Shown in pieces: positions 1 to 13,276 of a stretch of DNA of 64,000 bases; position 1 is the first letter of the stretch; every line of letters begins with the position of its first letter. The DNA lies in contig JAAOOA010000086.1 in the NCBI GenBank assembly GCA_012861695.1, forward strand, positions 22,677,903-22,741,902, written 5' to 3'. A model generated the notes under the pieces. That model ran no database searches and had not been told where the DNA came from. It saw only the letters and a program-made list of their open reading frames with translations. This DNA comes from Trematomus loennbergii (taxonomy: Eukaryota > Chordata > Actinopteri > Perciformes > Nototheniidae). Both the position numbers and the translations under genes were made by a program.

Positions 1-12
1 GTGTGTGTGTGT

Positions 13-65
<53 letters not shown>

Positions 66-107
66 TGTGGTGTGTGGTGTGTGTGGTGTGGGTGTGTGTG
101 TGTGTGT
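1..107. repeat. (TG)n microsatellite, interrupted
   Basis: Nearly pure TG dinucleotide repeat running in from the left edge, interrupted by GG in several places (TGTGGTGTGG). Its true left boundary lies outside the window. Confidence 0.97.
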
Positions 108-1870
108 CTTGGTACGGATGAAATGTTGTGGCTTGTGTGTGTTTGAGTTTGCTGCGCCTGAGTCTGCCTGTGCATGTTCCAAAAATGCTGATTTGCACGC
201 TTGAAGGGAGCATATTTTCATATATTTAAGGGCAGGCCCATTGCTAAGCTATGACAGGCTGAGGGCACTGATGCATTAGAAAAGCTTGTGTAAACCATAA
301 GCTGACGGATAGTGAGAAGACACACAACACACAGCTGTAGTCCACTCATCCATTCCTGTCACCTTCTTCTTATTTCCCTTTTTAGCTTGCTTCCTTTTGC
401 TATCTTCATGGCGATACAGCTGTTTATCTACTAGCAATTAATTAGGAAGCAAGTAATTAGTATTCTATTTTGCACTGATCTATCTAACCTTAAGATGTTT
501 ATATAATGCTTTAACCACTTTGCCAAAACCGAATGAAAAGAATTAGATATTCTTGTTTGGATTTAGGGTGATAAAATAAGAAGCTTGAAAAACGTGTTTG
601 TCATTTCCTGAAATTGGCTTCTGTTCAAGCTATTTCCAGCTACCTTCATCAACATGATATGTCTTGTAGGCCTTTGGATATACTGTATACCACTATGAGA
701 AAAAAGTATGAATATACACCTGGTATCTACACTTATTTTAGGGTTGTTAGCTTTCACACTGTTTATTGTTTTTATAATCTGGTTGAACGCTTTAATGGGA
801 TTGCAATCTAGGCACTACTTATAATCGAAGTAGAACTGCCCTTCACCAGTGATAACCATAAATATGTCCATCTCTTTAAATCTTCTGACTGTTTTCAAAA
901 GCTTGGGGCCGTTCACGTCAAAATTGCTGTCAAACGGAGATCTGATGTGAGATATGTTATGCCCTTTGGACCAAGTGATTTTATACCCAGCAAAGCAGGC
1001 AACATTTACTGTTAAGTTAAACAAGATGTGGAACTGAATGATCTGGACTGGCCATTGTCAATAAGATATCATCTCCATTACAGTTTGCTTTGAAATAAGT
1101 GTGATACAGGTTATGGCCTGCAGAGACCGGGCATCTCTGTCTTGTGGATGTGAAAAGGATGAGATACTAAACCATAGTTTTTGACACATGCATTGATGGT
1201 AAACTGCTTGATCCATTGTACACATGTTAGACCAGAACCGCACTTCAGCTGTGAAATAGATAAAACCACAATACCCTTTCAAATACCATTTCAGCACCAA
1301 GTATGATAACAACAGCTGGGTGCTGAAGAGATGCATCCTCTCACACTACATGAAAACATCTTCTCATATTATGAGCAGCATGGCGTCTGCAATAAAACCC
1401 ACTTGATCCAAATGAATTAATGAGAAAAGACTTTCACAAGACCCATCAGAAGAATCTTAGCAAACACTTCAGAGAAAGTTCTAAAAACACTGAGCTATCA
1501 TAAATAGAGAAAAGAAAGTGAATCCTTAACCTTCATATTGGCCGCCATCTGCCCCTTCATATTTTCAAAGCCATGACTTATGACGTAGGACTTTTCGGAA
1601 CCACTTGAGAATGTATAAACCAAGAAAAAGAGAGCAGGATATGTAGAGGCATATAAAGAAATACTATTATAGAAATCTGGAGTGCTGAACCTATATATGG
1701 GTTGTTATCTGCAGACTGTGGAAGGATGGAGGGGAAGACAGGAAGGGAGACTCTCTGCCTGATGAGGCTTTGAACACCCATTGTTGGTTTGGAGCGAGCA
1801 GAGGAGTGATACAGGGACAAGCTGGAGAGATGAAGAGAGATAGAGAAAGAGAAAGGGAGAAATGCAGAAT

Positions 1871-1899
1871 GTGAGAAATGTGAGAAATGTGAGAAATGT
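1871..1899. repeat. 9-bp tandem repeat, about three units
   Basis: The unit GTGAGAAAT occurs three times in a row with a partial fourth. It lies in a purine-rich patch (GAGA/AGAAAGAG) just to the left. Confidence 0.85.
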
Positions 1900-2455
1900 C
1901 AGCCCTCAAGAGAATACTTGGCCTTGGCGATTCCCTAGCAATGCAGAGCTTGTGTTTTCTGTTTTTCAGTTGCATTAACTAGCAAAAAGTACAAGACAAA
2001 ACAAACTCATACTAACAATGAAGCACTTAATATGACAAATGAAGCAATGACCTGAAAGCTGCATAGATCTGCAGGAAGACTGTGAGGAAGATTTTCTGTT
2101 CTAGCAAACCTTTGGAATAACAGATTATAGTCAATTCATCTAAGTTAGTTGGAAAATATATCCGTAAGCAGTCTCTATACTAACTAATGTGTAGGCATAG
2201 TAACAAAAAAACACCCATTGTGGCAGCAGCATATCTATGTATGTGAGAAATGTATCTTACTTACTCTGAAAGTCTTAAAAATTGCTAACGCTAAATGTCT
2301 TTCTGTCAACAAATCCTCAAAACAAGCATTACTTATAATACTAGACAATAATTATATCATGTTTGAAAAAAACAGGAAGAAAAGTCTTGAAGAGTCTTTG
2401 CTACATAGAGTAATTTTTAGCAACCCCAACGGTGGGCTGTAGAGTTGGCAAGGTC

Positions 2456-2488
2456 GGTCAGTAGGGTCAGTAGGGTCAGTAGGGTCAG
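2456..2488. repeat. 10-bp tandem repeat
   Basis: The unit GGTCAGTAGG is repeated about three times. Simple tandem duplication with no other signal around it. Confidence 0.85.
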
Positions 2489-3861
2489 CCCCACTCTAGT
2501 CCAGACTGAAGTATCTCAACTACATGATGGATTGCTATGGAAGTTTGTTCAGACATGAATAGTTCCCGGAGGATGAGGCTTACTGACTCTATGGAACCTT
2601 TGCCTTTTTCTCTGGCATCGCCATGAGGTTTACATTTGTGGATTTGAGTAAAATGTTTCAACAATTGAAAGGTTTTCCATCTCCCCCTCTACATGGATTG
2701 GTAATTGATTAATTGTGCCCAACATTTTGGTTCATGACAAAACTCCTGGGAAACAAATAACCATACACTCATGCTTTATATCAACACTATACCTGCTTTA
2801 CTTCAGCACAGAGCTGCCAGCATGACTGTAGACTCTTAGCGATATTGTCTTGCTATTCTAAATCCCATCTAAAATTAATGTCTCAATAAAAACTAGCTGC
2901 CTATAGTTGTATCCTTTTTTAGATCCGATCCAGAAGTAATGGATTGCAAATGGCTTGGTTTATAATGATGCCATAGCTGCCTAATGCAACTGAACTTTTC
3001 CAGTTGACGTCAAACTAAATTGTACATCACTGTTGTCTCTCCAATGCTGCACAGTAAGTGGGACATTCATGAAACACTTGAGAGTGAAATGTATAAATCA
3101 GTCTGCAGATTAGTCTATATGTGGTTGCAATGAAGTTCAGATAGCTATATAGGTGCACTTATATAACTATAAGTATCACTTGGAGAGCAAGCGATGAAGA
3201 GTGGATTTTATTTTGTTCTCTTTACATGACCCTGTTTTCCCTCATAGCATTTGTCCTGTCCTCCCACTTATCTTTCTGTAGCACCACGGGAAAAAAACTT
3301 GGCCCGACCTGCAGGCAAGAATAGAGCAAAGGCCATGAAACCATCCATCTATATCCATTCCCTCTCTCTCACTCTAAATGTGTGACAGAGGTCACCTTGA
3401 AGCTAGACACTTTTTAGATGTACAGCAGAGGAGGTAGACACATGCACACTGGCACTTAGCCCTCGTTCTGTCCTTGTCCATCCCTAACCCTTCCTCTCTC
3501 CGTATCCTCAGATATCCTTTCCTCTCTTTCTGTCTCTGACCTCTTCTGTCACTTGTTTCCACTTTAACCTCCTTGAGCATCTCCTTTTCCCTGCCTCACA
3601 GCCGCAAGGACAATGGCATACAGAGAACACGGTTACTGCACTTTAACTAATTACATTTCAATTAGAATTGTTTTTATGTGGCATCCTAAATATTCAAGAC
3701 AAATATCCCTTAGGACAAACATATTCTTAATATTAACACACATTTTCATATAGACCAGTTGTTGCTATACCACAGCATGTCTAACAAAGCTCTGCTCTTA
3801 GCAACAAATACACTGCATCTCCTGGTATGTGTTTCACAATAACAGCCTCCCGCCTGTTTAC

Positions 3862-3889
3862 TTGTTGTTGTTGTTGTTGTTGTTGTTGT
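3862..3889. repeat. (TTG)n microsatellite
   Basis: About nine TTG units in a row. On the minus strand this reads as an asparagine run, which is not evidence of a gene. Confidence 0.95.
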
Positions 3890-4245
3890 GTAGCAGCAGA
3901 AGTAACAGCCCTGACTTGTTTGTAAGGGAGCAATAAGGACACTGACTCACATATCTGGTGGATGAAACTGCAAACAAGAAAATAAGAGTGAAACTCAAAC
4001 AGAAAGTTCTGAGAGTCTTTAGTTGATTAGTTGCATAATAAAAGCAACACATTCATTATCAACAATTTAAATTAATTGCTTCAGTCAATCAGCATCAATT
4101 AGAATTGATTGTCTGATTGTAGAAACTTGTCAAATACACTGAGTTTAAAACAAATTGTCTAATAAACAAGTTATTTGAAAAGTTGACGGGTTACATTTTT
4201 TTAAATTTCCTCTACATTGCATTACGTCCTCTGGGCACCATGAAT

Positions 4246-4397
4246 ATCTGTATGAAATGTATGGAAATTCCTCCATCCAACCGCCTGGTAGATCAACATT
4301 GCCATGCAGTTTGCATGTGTAAAAATGTTGCTCATGCAATGCAACCCCATGTGATCATGTGTAGACAGCCGGATGAAAAGGGAAGGGAGATCATGTA
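4246..4397. repeat. Diverged duplicated segment, left copy
   Basis: Two blocks here, ATCTGTATGAAATG...CAACCGCCTG and GCTCATGCAA...GAGATCATGTA, reappear in the same order and orientation at 7871-8032. The sequence between the blocks differs. It could be an old local duplication or two copies of an unnamed interspersed repeat. The match is read directly by eye. Confidence 0.75.
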
Positions 4398-5486
4398 TCT
4401 GCAAGCAAGACCATATAACCCAGGTTAGTGTAATCATCAACTGAAGTGGAGAGCATGCTTGGCAAATGTAGTCTACTACTTTACCCATGGAAGAACACTA
4501 TTATTACCAAATGTACTGCTGCAGATGTTCCTAGAAAAACACTATTATTATTACTCCTATTCTAAGACTGCAGTGACAAGCTAGTAAAGCTAGACAACTA
4601 AAGTCACACTAACAAGTGAGATTCCTTTCTCTCTGCTAAACATATGCAGAACACCCTTTGCTATAACATGTTTTATTCAAAATGTCAATGTGCTGCTCAA
4701 TTTCTCTGCTGCCACTTCCTCACTCGTCAATGTAAGGATCTCCACATTCATCATTGCCCCTGGTCTCTTTGCATTTAAACCACCTTCACCCCCTCCTGTC
4801 TCCAGCTTTTAGGCTTCGATTTAGTCTTGTCGGGAAGAAATTTGTTATTGTCACCCCCCAGTCTCCCTATCTAGGCCTTAATGTATTCTGCAGGGAGAGA
4901 CAAGGTCAGGAACTAAACTGCAATCACTCATGCTGTAGTCACATATCAATATGGCTGACTGAACTGTACTTACTGCTACTACCACTAGTTGGGACACCTT
5001 TGGTACTTTGGTGCCTTTCAAATAACATGTTTTCCTCTCATTCACAGATGAAAACTATGATGGATGGCTTTTGATCTCTAGTTCGGTCTACTAGAGCACT
5101 GTGTAACTATCTTAAGTTATAGTAATAATGGTCTTTGTGTGTAATTAATGAGAAAAAACTACTATCAATGGGGATGCACCCTACAGGAACATTTGGCAAC
5201 GTTATCAGCAAAATGGTTACTTTTAACAATGGTTTCAGTACATGCTGAGACTGCCAATTTGTACAAAAAGTATATATACCTTATTCTGGGAGCACTGCAT
5301 TTGTTAATCTTTTTTTTATCACTACTGTTCTAGCTCAGATCAAACATGCTCTTACTGTAATAAAGCGCGCAATCGACTTCTTGAGTAATTGGTCGATTGT
5401 GTTGCAAAGAAAAGGACTGCAAACACAGCAAGTCTTCAAAGGTCATATGCACACCCCTACAAGCATACACACACTCACACTCTCTC

Positions 5487-5508
5487 GCACACACACACAC
5501 ACACACAC
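5487..5508. repeat. (CA)n microsatellite
   Basis: Short perfect CA run, 140 bp left of the very long TG array. Confidence 0.95.
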
Positions 5509-5646
5509 CAGGATCTTCCTAAGAAGGACAGATGCCCTTATCCAGCATCAGTTAACAGGTGATGTGAGAAGACATTTAGAGCAGCACATTTAACATCCCC
5601 ACCTTGTCTCTCACCCTATCCAGAGCTGTTTATCTTCCGCCCTTGA

Positions 5647-5896
<250 letters not shown>

Positions 5897-6128
5897 GTGC
5901 AAAGTGTGTGTGTGTCAAAGTGTGCGCGTGTGTGTGTGCGCAAAGTGTGCGTGTGTGTCATGAACAATCAGTCGAAACATTTCCCATAGTCCCAAAGCAG
6001 ATCAATTGACCTTCCACAGACATGTGAACAATGAAGAGTGATGGAGAAAATGGGAGAGAGGATCAGTACGGTGGAACTGTGCGAGAAACAACCGGACGAG
6101 AGAGGAAAGGGAGGTAATATGCAGAAAG

Positions 6129-6563
6129 AAGGTAAGGTACGTTTATTTATATAGCACATTTCAGACGCAGGGGCAATTCAAAGTGCTTTACACGATCATT
6201 AACACATGATAGTAGAAACAGAGAGGAACACAATAAATAAACATAATGGAATAACAGTTTCATAAAAACAATGCATTAATGAGATATAAAATAGTTTAAA
6301 AACGACATTGTAAATACGGTAAGTGCTAAAACAAGTTAAAAGGCTTCTGGGTAAGCAGCTGTAAAAAGTAGTGTTTTTAGCCTCGCCTTACTCAGCGTGG
6401 GTGAAGATCTCAGGTTGTTCTGGAAGTTTGTTCCATTTGTGGGGGGCATAAAAACTAAAAGCAGCTTCGGCGTGTTTGGTTCTGAGGGGGGAGAGGGATT
6501 GTGGAGCAGTAAAGATGACAGGTAAGGCTGCTGGGAGACTGCGCTAAGAGCTAAGATTAACAC
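6129..6563 (-). mobile_element. L2-group LINE 3' end, 5'-truncated
   Basis: On the minus strand the segment encodes a decayed C-terminus of a non-LTR retrotransposon ORF2 (LKTLLFTAAYPEAF then stop, 6336-6563), followed by a 3' region ending in GTGCTATATAAATAAACGTA. That terminal pattern is also seen at the 3' ends near 41.6 kb and 56.0 kb. The fragment is a dead 5'-truncated insertion from a family related to, but not identical with, the element at 56.0-60.9 kb. Classification to the L2/CR1 group rests on the terminal sequence and C-terminal peptide only. Confidence 0.75.
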
Positions 6564-7029
6564 TTATGAGTCATTGAGTCATTTATAACTATTCCACAAG
6601 TTCTACATTTGTCCTGTAGAAAAACCAATACACAGTTATTTCTATCTAATTTAGATTGCTGTTGTGTCTCTGGAAACTAAATGACACTTTATCTGCATTA
6701 TAGCTTCTTGGTCAGCTGTGGAAGTTAGAACTGTTTGGACTTAGAATATATATATTCAAATCGCAATGTAGCACTGACAGGTATATATTCACTTTTTGAT
6801 TTGATAAGAGCAAAATATTGCACATTCATGCACCCATGCCATGAATTTTGAGGCTTTACATTAGAAGTGTTTTTGATTTTAAGTTATTTGGTCATTAAGT
6901 ATTGTACAAATAAATTGTTGACATCCTCGTGGATCCATCTTCTTATTATAGACACATGCATTTCCAAACATTTGGTCTACCTACGCTGTAAAATGTATTA
7001 TCTCTTCGATTTACACACGGCATCTATTG

Positions 7030-7278
7030 CACGTCTGTCCGTCCTGGGAGAGGGATCCCTCCTCTGTTGCTCTCCCTGAGGTTTCTCCCATGTTCCCCTT
7101 TAAACTGTGGGGGTTTCTCTGGAAGTTTTTCCTTGTACGATGTGAGGGTCTAAGGACAGAGGGTGTCGTATTGTCATACTGATATTCTGTACAAACTGTG
7201 AAGTCCACTGAGACAAATGTAACATTTGTGATATTGGGCTATATAAATAAACATTGATTGATTGATTGATTGATTGAC
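7030..7278 (+). mobile_element. LINE 3' end with (ATTG)n tail
   Basis: The segment runs from GTCCTGGGAGAGGGATCCCT through GATATTGGGCTATATAAATAAA to a tail of about five ATTG/ATTGA units. This is the widespread teleost LINE 3' UTR type, here on the plus strand and severely 5'-truncated. No coding part survives. Confidence 0.8.
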
Positions 7279-7295
7279 CTGATGTCAGTGCTTAC

Positions 7296-7741
7296 TTAAA
7301 GGGGACCTATCATGCAAAATGCACTTTACGTCTTTTATACATGAATATGTGTCCCCGGTGTTCCAGGGAACTCACCAAGTGTCAGGGGCTGCAACGGATC
7401 TGATAAAAACTGATCCAGATTTGAACACTTTCCTGACGTCAGGAAAGTGGCGCTACGGCTATTGGGCCAACTCCACCAATCAGGAGGAGACACCCACGGC
7501 ATTGCCGTTCGAAAGCGCTGGAGACGCTGTAGTACATATGCCAGGCCTCTAGATGGTGCTGTTGCTCACAGAATCAGCCCTTGCAAAAACAGAGCTATAA
7601 ATTGTCAAATTGAGCGAAATGAGGCATGGCTAAAATGCATGATCCGTTTGGTATTTTGAAAAAAAAAAAGTATAAATATGCCTTATATAGGTATGGTCCT
7701 ACACTATATTATTCAAATATAGCATGATAGGTCCACTTTAA
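7296..7741 (+). mobile_element. TIR element family A, copy 1
   Basis: A 446-bp nonautonomous element with inverted ends: TTAAAGGGGACCTATCATGC on the left and the complement of TTAAAGTGGACCTATCATGC on the right. A second copy lies inverted at 35669-36156. Both ends are TTAA, compatible with a TTAA target duplication as in piggyBac-type transposition, but TTAA could also be part of the TIR. There is no coding capacity. Internally it has a TGACGTCA site (7434-7441) at the centre of a 24-bp perfect palindrome, and ACCAATCAG at 7475-7483. Confidence 0.85.
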
Positions 7742-7870
7742 ATTCAGATGTTGTAATAATCATCCTAAAGTTAGATATTTAAATCTATCCATTCATTGTT
7801 GAGACATTAAACAGAAAAACCTCAAAAGACAACCTCATGGTGTTGGATCACATCATATTTCATCATCTAA

Positions 7871-8032
7871 ATCTGTATGAAATGTTATGGAAATCCTCCA
7901 AATCAACCGCCTGTTAGGCTTAAGGAGTGAGGATGATAGCGTTATCATTTCTTTTTTCTCAAGCTCATGCAAAGCAACCCCACTGATCATGTGAAGACAG
8001 CCTAAGGAAAAGTGAAAAGAGAGATCATGTAG
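7871..8032. repeat. Diverged duplicated segment, right copy
   Basis: Same order and orientation as 4246-4397, 3.6 kb away. The outer blocks match well and the middle differs, including an extra region around 7921-7960. It starts about 130 bp right of the family A element but lies outside it. Confidence 0.75.
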
Positions 8033-9303
8033 ACTTATTCTGAAGAAAGTAAGTCTGCTACAGTATTTGGGAAGAGATAGAAAACCTCACTGGTTAAGAA
8101 TGCATAGGATAGTAGAAAGAGGGAGTGGAATATGAACCAAAACAAACCAGTGCCATTCCCCAGAAAAGAGCATTTTTCAAACAAACCCCGAGGACAGTCA
8201 GATCTCTCAGCAGCCTCTCTGGAATCCCTCTAAATCTATCCCAAATCCAACCTTAAAAGAAAGTGAGGACGAGAGGGCGCATATAGGCTTTGGCCATCAT
8301 ATTCTGCCTGCTACCGCTCACAGTATAAAGGCCGTGAGCTCCCAGAGCTGCTGACTGAGTGTCTTTCACAGCCAACAAAACCAAGGTTGTGTGAAGTCGA
8401 ACGCACTCTTGTGTGGGAGCCTGTATCGTGTAAAGATTAATTATATATTTTTCAGAGTTCTATACCTCCTATTCACATCAGACAAGTGCAATGTTCGTCT
8501 AGTTCAAGAACTCATATCATATAAAGAGCTCTTTTTGTATCATTTCCCATACAAGCATCCTGCTTTTAGAAGGAGTTGGTTGACAGAAAGCATCTCTCAC
8601 AATTACCACCTCCTTTGACAGAAAAACATTTTTATGCCAAATAATAAAAAGGTTTCAAGTATATGGTCGAGTGACCCCGGTGTCTTTCACCTCAATTCGT
8701 TCTCGAACTTAGGCTACTGTAAAAGTTTTTTTTTTTTAACTTAGACTAAAAGTATATCTTGTTTTTTTTGTTGACTGCGTTCAGGCTCTGTGTGTTTTGT
8801 GTTCCTCTGACCTCGAGGTGCTGAGGTCTTGTTGTGTTGCATTTTATGCCTTTTTCTTGAACGTAAATGTTATTTTCATGTGCTTAAGTCACTTTTAGAT
8901 AGAAAATGTACTCAAGAAATGTATATTTTTGATGCTAATACTTTTGTACTTTTACTCGAGTAACCTTTTGAATGCAGGACTTTTACTTGTAGAGTATTCC
9001 TACATTCTTGTACTTCTACTTTTACAAGATCTGACTACTTAGGCTTTCCTCTCTATATGATATCATTAGTACATCCATCGTCCGCTCACAGAGAACATAC
9101 TTAAATATAATATTTAAATATGACTCCTTCTCTGAGCTGCTTCCGCCTTTTTTTCAGCAAACTGTGACCTTTTGTGTTAGTCAAACCCCGGCAAACTTTC
9201 ACGTTTAATGTCCACAATACTGTATAGTCTTGACCTTTTTAAATGATGCAAATAATGGTCAAATGTTTAAAAGCGAACATAGTGATATTGTAATAATTGT
9301 TGC
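8033..9303. other. Noncoding stretch; possible TATA box and a fish interspersed repeat
   Basis: No gene is recognised. TATAAAGG at 8324-8331 sits in a locally GC-richer setting, but no open frame of interest follows. The part around 8868-9035 (ACTTTTACTCGAGTAACC, GCAGGACTTTTACTTGTAG) resembles a repeat type common in teleosts and built from ACTTTTACTT-like words. Its limits are uncertain. Confidence 0.45.
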
Positions 9304-11757
9304 TTTCATTTCATTTCATTTCATTTCAAACCTTTATTTATTCAGGTTGTATCCCATTGAGATCATTGACCTTTTTTCAAGGGAGACCTGCTCAAGTAGG
9401 TTCCACATGAAACATTAAAAACATAAACAGAACAACAAAGGACATCAAACAGTAGCATTACAGGGATTACAAATTACATACTATCCACATGCACAGGTAC
9501 CAACAGCTTCCGATTCAGTAGCATCTAACCGAGCTTTAAAAACATTTAGTGGCAACAGATTGCTCAGTTTCCATTTTAATTGCAGACTATTCCAGGACAG
9601 TGGAGCTGCGCATCTAAATGCTATTTTCCCTAAGACAGTCCTAGCAGTTGGCACATTTAATAAAACCACAGCATGCGATCTCAGGCAGTAGCCACTTACA
9701 ATTTGCCGAGATCAGGGAGCAGATGTAGGATGGAAGTTTCCCTAACATGGCTTTATATATAAAAATGTACCAGTGACCAGGTACAGTGATGAGTTAATGC
9801 TTTACAGTTTGTCACAAATCTCAGTGCACTGTGATACGCAGCATCTAACTTGACCAGGCAATTGGCAGGTGCATTCATATAAATCAGATCACCATAGTCC
9901 AGCACAGGTAAAAAGGTCACAGTGACTAGCCTTTTTCTGGCCTCGAGCGAGAAACAGGACTTGTTCCTGTAGAAGAAACCTAGTCTAACCCTCAGTTTTT
10001 TAAGCAGGTTATTGACATGACGTTTAAAAGTGAGACAATCATCAAGCCAGATACCAAGGTATTTGTAACAGGCAACCACTTCAAGTTTTATTCCTTGCGT
10101 AGTTAAAATATCTAAAACAGGCTCTGGTGTCTTTTTGGCTTTTGAAAAGAGCATTACCTTGGTTTTATCAACATTTAAAAGAAGCTTTAGTTCAGAGAGC
10201 TGAGTCTGAATAAAAAAGCAGTTGCAATTCAACAACAGCCTCCTTAATGGAGGGACATGCACAGTACATAACGGTATCGTCCGCATAAAAATGTAAGGTT
10301 GCTCCATCGACATTTTCACCTAAACTATTGATGTAGATGGAGAATAAAAGTGGACCTAAAACAGAACCTTGAGGAACACCATTAGTAATGTTTAACCACT
10401 CAGAAGACAGCCCATCAAAATGAACACATTGGGACCTTTCAGAGAGGTAGTTCACAAACCACCCCACTGCATGGCTGGATAAGCCAATACTGAGTAGCCT
10501 CTGCTTTAAGATGCGATGATCGACGGTATCAAACGCTTTGGAAAGGTCAATAAATAGAGCTGCACAACTCTGCTTATTATCTAAAATACTCGCCACATCA
10601 TTCACCACTTTCATTGTGGCAGTGATGGTGCTATGTTGCTTTCTGAAGCCTGACTGATGTTTAGACAGGATGTCATTTGTACATAAAAACACCTTTACCT
10701 GTTCACTCACTAGGCGTTCAAGAACCTTAGCCAGAACTGACAATTTAGAGATGGGCCTATAATTATTTAAAACAGTTGCCTCCCCTCCTTTCAGCAAAGG
10801 CAGGACATACGCTGACTTCCACAGTTTTGGAATTGTGTTTGTGCTGAGGGAGAGGTTAAAAAGAGTAGTGAGAGGTGGAGCAATAAAATCTGCAGCTATC
10901 TTTAAAAAGAAAGGTTCCACGTTGTCCGGGCCGGCCGGTTTCTTAGGATCTAACTTGGTTAAAGCTTCACGAACAACATCAACAGTAAAAGGAGTAAAAC
11001 TGAAAGGGTTTTCCAGACCACATTGTTCAGAGTCACCGACTGTGGTGTTCACAGAAGCAGAGTTAGTCACAGAATCAAACATAGAACCGCAGGACACAAA
11101 ATGCTCATTAAAACAATTTAACATAGTAGCCCTGTCCGATATAGAGCCAGATGCTGTGGTAATGCACGGAGGTAGCTCATTTCGGATCTCACCGGTGGAT
11201 AGCGATTTTATGGCTTTCCAAAATTTCCTAGGATTATTTAGGTTTTCTGTAGTAACTGACAAATAGTACTTCGACTTAGCACTTTTGACCTGTGAAGTGA
11301 AGCTATTTCTTAGTTGCCTAAAACGCAGCCATTCAACCTCTGAGCCTGATTTCCTAGCCTTTGCCCAGGCCTTGTTTCTCTCATGTAGGAGACTGGACAG
11401 TTCAGCAGAAAACCAAGGATTGTCTCGTCCCTTTACTCTAAAAGTACGTAGGGGTGCATGTCTATCTATAATTTCCATAAAACCAAGATAAAAATAAGAC
11501 CATGCAGTTTCAACATCAGCACACAGATCGATTTTTCCCCAATCAAACCCAAACAGATCATGAACAAAACCCTGCTCCACAAAATGTTTTATGTGTCTCT
11601 TAATAATAATACGGGGTTTAACCTTTTGGACCTTAGTGTCCCTAATTGTGGCTACAACACAGTGGTCACTCACATCATTTGCAAATACTCCCACAGATGG
11701 GTATTTATAGGGAACATTAGTTAGAATGAGATCAATGAGATCAATTAGGGATGATTT
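9304..11757 (-). mobile_element. 5'-truncated non-LTR retrotransposon with (TGAAA)n tail
   Basis: Minus-strand LINE of the jockey superfamily (CR1/L2/Rex1 group). Its 3' terminus is a tail of about five TGAAA units (9304-9328 as TTTCA on the plus strand). It is truncated at the 5' side inside the endonuclease domain near 11757, where AT-rich low-complexity sequence takes over. The body holds endonuclease C-terminus, reverse transcriptase and the ORF2 C-terminus. I could not find a convincing target-site duplication. It is immobile because of the truncation and internal frameshifts. Confidence 0.9.
9481..11757 (-). pseudogene. LINE ORF2 remnant: endonuclease C-terminus and reverse transcriptase
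   Basis: This is a decayed ORF2 polyprotein, which in intact elements nicks the target DNA and reverse-transcribes the element RNA. The main open piece (10192 to about 11755) shows the end of the APE-type endonuclease (LIDLILTNVP, DVSDHCVVA). It then carries reverse transcriptase motifs in order: [52 protein letters not shown] and FYADDTVMY with the catalytic Asp pair. A frameshift in the A6 run near 10212-10217 (T6 on the coding strand) moves the thumb region (QLSELKLLLNVDKTKVMLFS) to the frame 9753-10319. A second break, with loss of perhaps 25-30 codons, lies near 9755-9775. The C-terminal piece is 9481-9669. Group assignment within CR1/L2/Rex1 is uncertain. Confidence 0.9.
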
Positions 11758-13276
11758 ATTAATTTAATTATTATTATTAATTTTTATTATTAAAATTAAT
11801 TAATAGTCAGATAAACAATAGATTAACCTTTAAATGCATTATAATGTTGTTGGTGGTCTAACTGCTCAGCACACTTTTGGAGAGTTTATATTTGAACTAT
11901 GAATTGTATTTTAATGAGCTTATCGTTAATGCATTAAATATGTCCTCAGGAAAATACATGCAGCCATTACTTCTGAAATTTGTAGAGCAAATGGCAAACT
12001 GCTTTTTTTTGCTATTCAGGTTGGATATAAATCATTGGGGAGTTAAGTAGAGATGTAACTACTGTACCTGCAACACTTTCTTACTTGCTTTCTAAAGGAT
12101 ATAAGCTCACAACTTATTTCTATACACACATCAAACAGATCTGCCATATTGAAAATGTCAGGGAGTAATAAATAGAGGTCTCAGTGCAGTGGCAACACTT
12201 GCATACGATGATGTCATGAGGCCCTGTTTGTATAGAGAGACTGTTGACTATTTGGATGTGTAATTTTCTTAATTTGTAGCGTTGCCACACGCTGCTAACA
12301 TTACTGGACTCAGAGGTGTACTCATCCTTAAATGTGGTTTTGGTGCTTAGTTTCAAAAACTCATTTTCTCCTCCCTTTCCCTGATGATCGCTGCAGCCTG
12401 GCTGAGGACTGGAACCTAATCTTCTTTGTTTGTTTCTTTGGCAGCCTCCTGACGCCTCTGTGTGTACTGAACTCTACAAACTCCTGCAGTAGTTATTGTG
12501 TCCCTAGATGACCAACAGGTGCCTCTGCAAAACACACAATGTCACATACCAGCAGCGGCTTCAGACATTGACTCTAGTCCCTAGCTGTGCAGTGGCTGTT
12601 GACACCTGGCAGGTAGTCAGGAGGGAGATGCTCAGAGACAAGAAGGCCTGCAGGCTGACAGAGCTGCGTCATAATGGCTGCTGACCGCTCAGGTCAAAAC
12701 ATTAGGCCCTGCAAACATCCTCTGTTTCACACTCCGTTTCTTTTCTGGTTTTTCCAATGTCCTCATTTTGGATTCATGTAAGGACTGAGGATTGAAGTCA
12801 TCTGGCAAAGATGGTTTGAAGGACTTAATGACCTATTTGCGGAAAGAAACTTTGGGAAAAGTATTTAAAACACTAGTCTGATTCTGTTGTATAATTTAGA
12901 GAACCAACTGTGCATCAATCGAAAAGTATGCAAATGAATATATATTAAGTATTAACCACTTTCTTGTTAGATCTACTTTATAGTGAAAATAAGTATTTAG
13001 ATGTCACTCAGAATATGTTTAGCCCACCAAAGGAATTTCTTTCGATTTCTATTTCATCTTGACAAAAATGAATGAAATGTCTTCAAACTGATCAATGTAA
13101 TGTCTGCCTCACTGCTAGTTAGTAACCACAATGCTTACATTACAACCCTAATGAGTCTTGCTCACTGTTTAAGCCTGGCACACAAATGCACCTATTACAT
13201 AATTTATTGGAAACGACTAGATACACATTTTGGTTTGTTTCCAAACCCTTAGAAGCGCCATGTCATGTGTGCTTTG
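11758..13276. other. Noncoding stretch, AT-rich at left
   Basis: It begins with about 50 bp of TTA/AAT low-complexity sequence next to the LINE break. Nothing resembles a known protein or RNA. A pyrimidine-rich tract ending in CAG (12431-12452) is followed by 15 codons and a stop. It looks like a splice acceptor but is too little to call an exon. Confidence 0.5.

Larger units (their letters stand above)
108..5478. other. Noncoding stretch without recognised gene
   Basis: No frame here resembles a known protein, and no RNA gene is visible. It contains three small tandem repeats and the left copy of a diverged duplicated segment (4246-4397), listed separately. Short open frames are scattered on both strands and look like chance. 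The base composition is AT-rich and typical of teleost intergenic or intronic DNA. Confidence 0.6.

Noticed and set aside
8281..8420. Promoter with TATAAAGG at 8324
   Set aside because: The TATA-like word is clear, but no gene, start signal or conserved context follows, so it is only mentioned within the region entry.
10835..11724. Plus-strand open frames across the LINE at 9.3-11.8 kb
   Set aside because: They are antisense shadows of the minus-strand reverse transcriptase frame, whose motifs are unmistakable.
12431..12500. Splice-acceptor-like tract followed by 15 codons and a stop
   Set aside because: Polypyrimidine-CAG tracts are common by chance, and the exon would be too short to judge without transcripts.
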